From: Flagellimonas hymeniacidonis
Lineage (GTDB): Bacteria > Bacteroidota > Bacteroidia > Flavobacteriales > Flavobacteriaceae
Assembly: GCF_008040165.1 (NCBI RefSeq)
Contig: NZ_VRUR01000001.1
Span: forward strand, 1,693,349 to 1,757,348
DNA length: 64,000 bases
Direction: 5' to 3'
Shown here: positions 61,149 to 64,000 of the stretch, piece after piece
How positions within the stretch are numbered: the stretch's first letter is position 1
Layout of the letters: the number at the start of each line of letters is the position of its first letter
Program-made: the position numbers and the translations under genes
Notes under the pieces: model-generated
Told to the model about the DNA's origin: nothing
Seen by the model: the letters and a program-made list of their open reading frames with translations, nothing else
Databases searched by the model: none

Positions 61149-61667
61149 TTACCAATTGCCTAACGAGGCGTTAAAAATATCTTGTGTAATACGTTCAAAA
61201 ATTTCTTCATGGGCCGCAGCCTGTATCGAAGTTAAAGATGCAGCTGCATCAAAATCAAAAAAGAAAGAGAATCTTTTTTCAAAGTCGGCATCCTCCTTTG
61301 TGGTATTATAGAACCTTACATTAACACTCATGGTAAGTCGGTTTTGAGCCGTTAACTGATCTGCTGTGGCGGTCATTGGTGTAACTCGGTACTCCACAAT
61401 CTCACCTTCATACAATAAATCTCCATTGCTTCCTGTGAGTGATAGGCTTGTTAGGTTGTTGATTAAATCTTGTAGTGCCAGGGTAAAGTCCCTATCCAAT
61501 CCTGGTTCAATGGTAGAACCGGGGCTTGAGTCTGCATAATTCTGAAAGAAATTAACTTGAAAACTTTGTGCAGTTCCTATATCCGCTCCAGAAAAATTAT
61601 AAGCTCCGCAGCCATACAGACTTAACAATAGACTCAAGAGTCCAACTTTAATTATACTTATTTTCAT
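61149..61667 (-). CDS. lptE: LPS-assembly lipoprotein LptE
   Basis: A 172-residue outer membrane lipoprotein with lipobox LSLYGC (Cys20) and the family start GAYNFSGADIGTAQSFQVNF. LALQDLINNLTSLSLT and DLLYEGEIVEYRVTPMTA are the paired helix and strand of LptE; MSVNVRFYNTTK and a C-terminal amphipathic helix follow. It plugs LptD and assists LPS insertion. It is 33 bases downstream of the sigma-54 activator gene and overlaps no neighbour. Its partner LptC is encoded at 13.9 kb in this window. Confidence 0.88.
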   Translation of the reverse strand: MKISIIKVGLLSLLLSLYGCGAYNFSGADIGTAQSFQVNFFQNYADSSPGSTIEPGLDRDFTLALQDLINNLTSLSLTGSNGDLLYEGEIVEYRVTPMTATADQLTAQNRLTMSVNVRFYNTTKEDADFEKRFSFFFDFDAAASLTSIQAAAHEEIFERITQDIFNASLGNW

Positions 61668-61699
61668 TAATATGTGTTCAAATATCCAAATACTTCGAG

Positions 61700-62971
61700 C
61701 TATAAATCGTATTGCTTGATTTTTCTGTAAAGCGTCCGCTCAGAAATACCAAGTTCTGATGCTGCAGCTTTCCTTTTTCCACGATTGCGTTCCAAGGATT
61801 TTTTAATCAGCTCAATTTCCTTTTCCTGTAAAGATAAGGTTTCTTCTTCCTCTATTTCTTCTGCAAAATGATAGCGATCTTCTTGCGATTGTGTAACGGT
61901 CACTGCAGTTTCAACAACAGGTTCTGGCAAATGCAAAACTTCTGCCACATTACTTTCTTGTTGAGAAACTTCCTCTTCCTTATTTCCGTAGATTTTACGG
62001 ATCAAGGTCTCATTTTCTTCCTGTACTTTTTCCGAATCGTTGTTTTTTAGCAGCTCAAGGGTCAGTTTTTTTAGATCGGTAAGGTCCCCTTTCATGTCAA
62101 ATAACACCTTGTAAAGGATTTCCCTTTCATTGCTAAAATCACTTTCCTTTTTAGCCTGTCCTATCACAGCGGGCAAGTTGGTGTTATTGGAGTTAGGCAA
62201 ATAACTGTTTAGTGCTGCTGCAGAAATGGATCTGGTTTCCTCCAAAACCGAAATCTGCTCTGCAATATTTCTTAATTGCCTAATATTCCCCGGCCACCTG
62301 TACTTTAATAGGAGTTGAACGGCCTGTTCTTCCAACCGGATTGTCGGCATTTTGTACTTCTGACCAAAATCTGACGCAAACTTTCTAAACAACAAATGAA
62401 TATCTTCTTGTCGCTCACGTAGTGGAGGAATATTTATTTCCACAGTACTTAGTCTGTAGTACAGATCTTCTCTAAATTTCTCCTTTTTTATGGCTTCAAA
62501 CATATTGATGTTTGTTGCCGCGACAATGCGGACATCTGTTTTTTGAACCTGTGAGGATCCTACCTTTAAAAATTCCCCATTTTCCAATACTCGGAGCAAA
62601 CGTACTTGGGTTGTAAGGGGCAGTTCGCCTACTTCATCCAAAAAAATAGTACCACCATCGGCTACTTCAAAATACCCACTACGAGTTTGTGTAGCTCCTG
62701 TAAATGCTCCTTTTTCATGACCAAAAAGTTCACTGTCTATTGTACCCTCGGGAATGGCTCCGCAATTTACCGCAATGTATTTGGCATGTTTGCGATGGGA
62801 TAATGAATGTATGATCTTTGGAATGGCCTCTTTACCTACACCACTTTCACCAGTAACCAAAACCGAAATATCGGTAGGGGCTACCTGAATGGCTTTCTCT
62901 ATGGCACGATTCAACTTAACATCGTTACCGATGAGTTCAAATCGCTGTTTTATGGATTGAATATTTTCCAT
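61700..62971 (-). CDS. Sigma-54-dependent transcriptional activator without N-terminal sensor
   Basis: A 423-residue bacterial enhancer-binding protein. The start at ATG 62971, four bases after the miaB stop, places the AAA+ domain almost at the N-terminus: GESGVGKE (Walker A, 41-48), GAFTGA (88-93, which contacts sigma-54), GGTIFLDE (Walker B, 106-113) and RWPGNIRQLRN (sensor II). A Gln/Glu-rich linker follows, then a Fis-type HTH (KRKAAASELGISERTLYRKI). There is no receiver, GAF or PAS domain, so activity must be set by level, binding partner or the linker. Target promoters are unknown. Confidence 0.93.
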   Translation of the reverse strand: MENIQSIKQRFELIGNDVKLNRAIEKAIQVAPTDISVLVTGESGVGKEAIPKIIHSLSHRKHAKYIAVNCGAIPEGTIDSELFGHEKGAFTGATQTRSGYFEVADGGTIFLDEVGELPLTTQVRLLRVLENGEFLKVGSSQVQKTDVRIVAATNINMFEAIKKEKFREDLYYRLSTVEINIPPLRERQEDIHLLFRKFASDFGQKYKMPTIRLEEQAVQLLLKYRWPGNIRQLRNIAEQISVLEETRSISAAALNSYLPNSNNTNLPAVIGQAKKESDFSNEREILYKVLFDMKGDLTDLKKLTLELLKNNDSEKVQEENETLIRKIYGNKEEEVSQQESNVAEVLHLPEPVVETAVTVTQSQEDRYHFAEEIEEEETLSLQEKEIELIKKSLERNRGKRKAAASELGISERTLYRKIKQYDL

Positions 62972-62975
62972 ATGC

Positions 62976-64000
62976 TTAGTTGTTCTTTGAATATTCCACT
63001 GCCTCGCCAATTAGGGTTGCAGAGGTGCATTCATTTATTTTTACATTGACAAAATCACCCACTTTATAATGCTCCTTTGGAAAAACTACAACAGTGTTTT
63101 GAGAATTTCTGCCCATCCAGTGGGCATCTGATTTTTTGGAAACCCCTTCAATCAAAACTTCTTCAGTTTTACCAAGGTGTTGTTGGGTTCTATAAAAACT
63201 ATGTTCCCGTTGAAGGTCTATGATTTCTGTAAGTCTTCTTTTTTTGATTTGTTCAGGAATATCATCATCCAATTTTCTAGCTGCCAGAGTGCCTGGTCGT
63301 TCAGAATAGGCAAACATAAAGCCAAAATCGTACTTCACATATTCCATCAAATTCAAGGTGTCTTGATGGTCCTCTTCGGTTTCAGTTGGGAATCCTGTAA
63401 TCATATCCTGACTAATAGCGCAATCAGGAATGATCTTTCGAATATTATCAATTAATTCAAAATATTCTTCCCGGGTGTGTAACCGATTCATCTCTTTCAA
63501 GATCCTATTGCTACCACTTTGCACGGGTAAATGAATGTAATTGCAGATATTTTCATATTTCGACATGGACTCAATCACATCCAAAGTCATGTCTTGTGGA
63601 TTGGATGTTGAAAAACGAATACGCATTTTAGGCTGGGCCTCGGCGGTCAACTCCAATAATTTTGCAAAATTTACAGAAGTAGCTTTTTGCATTTCTGAAG
63701 CTTTCTCAAAATCTTTTTTCAAACCACCACCATACCATAGGTAGCTGTCCACATTTTGCCCTAAAAGCGTTACTTCTTTAAACCCTCTTTCCCATAAATC
63801 GTTCACTTCCGCTATAATGGATTGCGGGTCTCGGCTTCGTTCACGCCCGCGAGTAAATGGAACTACACAGAAAGTGCACATATTATCGCATCCTCGAGTG
63901 ATGGAAACAAAGGCGGTGACACCATTGGAATTAAGTCTGACTGGAGCAACATCTCCATACGTTTCATCTTTGGAGAGAATCACATTTACGGCATTCCTTC
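62976..64000 (-). CDS. miaB: tRNA-2-methylthio-N6-dimethylallyladenosine synthase (5' end outside window)
   Basis: A radical SAM methylthiotransferase that adds a methylthio group to i6A37 of tRNA. The frame stays open to the right edge; the GTG near the edge is internal because RNAVNVILSKDETYGDVAPV continues upstream. The radical SAM cluster is GCDNMCTFC (Cx3Cx2C), followed by VVPFTRGRERSR, LPVQSGSNRILKEMNR, SQDMITGFPTETEEDH and RPGTLAARKLDDDIP. A TRAM domain ends the protein (EVLIEGVSKKSDAHWMGRNS). The N-terminal UPF0004 domain lies outside the window. It leads the operon with the activator gene. Confidence 0.95.
   Translation of the reverse strand, partial: RNAVNVILSKDETYGDVAPVRLNSNGVTAFVSITRGCDNMCTFCVVPFTRGRERSRDPQSIIAEVNDLWERGFKEVTLLGQNVDSYLWYGGGLKKDFEKASEMQKATSVNFAKLLELTAEAQPKMRIRFSTSNPQDMTLDVIESMSKYENICNYIHLPVQSGSNRILKEMNRLHTREEYFELIDNIRKIIPDCAISQDMITGFPTETEEDHQDTLNLMEYVKYDFGFMFAYSERPGTLAARKLDDDIPEQIKKRRLTEIIDLQREHSFYRTQQHLGKTEEVLIEGVSKKSDAHWMGRNSQNTVVVFPKEHYKVGDFVNVKINECTSATLIGEAVEYSKNN

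Overview
The window is a chromosomal segment of a member of the Bacteroidota, almost certainly a (probably marine) Flavobacteriaceae species. The evidence is low GC, TAnnTTTG-type -7 promoter elements with few Shine-Dalgarno sites, TonB-dependent receptor architecture, mevalonate-pathway genes (class II HMG-CoA reductase plus a GYDIA-type GHMP kinase), lipoprotein-rich carbohydrate enzymes, and gene families largely confined to this phylum (HYC_CC_PP, DUF4838, MG2/plug proteins). No prophage, insertion sequence, CRISPR array or rRNA operon is visible. One tRNA (Phe, GAA) is present. Both ends cut through genes: a GH113-like glycosidase on the left and miaB on the right.

Layout, left to right. 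1-3 kb: GH113-like enzyme, a small BamA/TamA-like barrel, and a LysM protein with a decayed amidase domain. 2.9-6.1 kb (minus strand): two rSAM/selenodomain-associated (arsenosugar-type) glycosyltransferases, a DUF547 lipoprotein and a purine nucleoside phosphorylase, without the radical SAM partner. 6.4-9.8 kb: GH32 fructan hydrolase, GAPDH and a DoxX-like protein. 10.2-18.2 kb: tRNA-Phe, coaX, then an envelope run (barrel protein, TPR protein, LptC, small membrane protein, CNNM/CorC transporter, PpiD-like foldase). 18.4-24.5 kb (minus): GT4 glycosyltransferase, GDYXXLXY and DUF2157 membrane proteins, a small secreted protein, GYDIA kinase and HMG-CoA reductase. 24.7-28.4 kb: DPP-IV-like peptidase and POT peptide transporter, a protein-scavenging pair. 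28.4-33.2 kb (minus): comEC, an NlpC/P60 lipoprotein, lpxB, a small membrane protein and surE. 33.4-38.4 kb: Ctp-type protease, RhlE-like helicase, small membrane protein, secreted nuclease.

38.4-46.2 kb (minus) is the cell-shape operon mreB-mreC-mreD-mrdA-rodA, preceded by purH and a GAF-domain protein. 46.3-50.1 kb (plus) is a metal-handling cluster: a Cys-rich HYC_CC_PP protein, a TonB receptor with a Cys-Cys pair in its plug, a periplasmic HMA protein and an HMA-MauE fusion. The gap in front of the receptor holds a nested stem-loop that I consider the most interesting unexplained element of the window. 50.1-52.5 kb is an MG2/plug surface protein. 52.6-57.6 kb (minus) is a small glycan-degradation operon (GH29 fucosidase, DUF4838 lipoprotein, GH18) without SusCD partners. 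57.8-64 kb (minus) carries miaB, a sigma-54 activator without sensor domain, lptE, a TPR protein, secG, groES and groEL.

Most of the window is housekeeping and envelope biogenesis: LPS transport (lptC, lptE, lpxB), shape, periplasmic folding and proteolysis, Sec secretion and chaperonin. Into this are set several accessory nutrient and metal modules. All functional calls come from reading the sequence against remembered family features; no database search was run.
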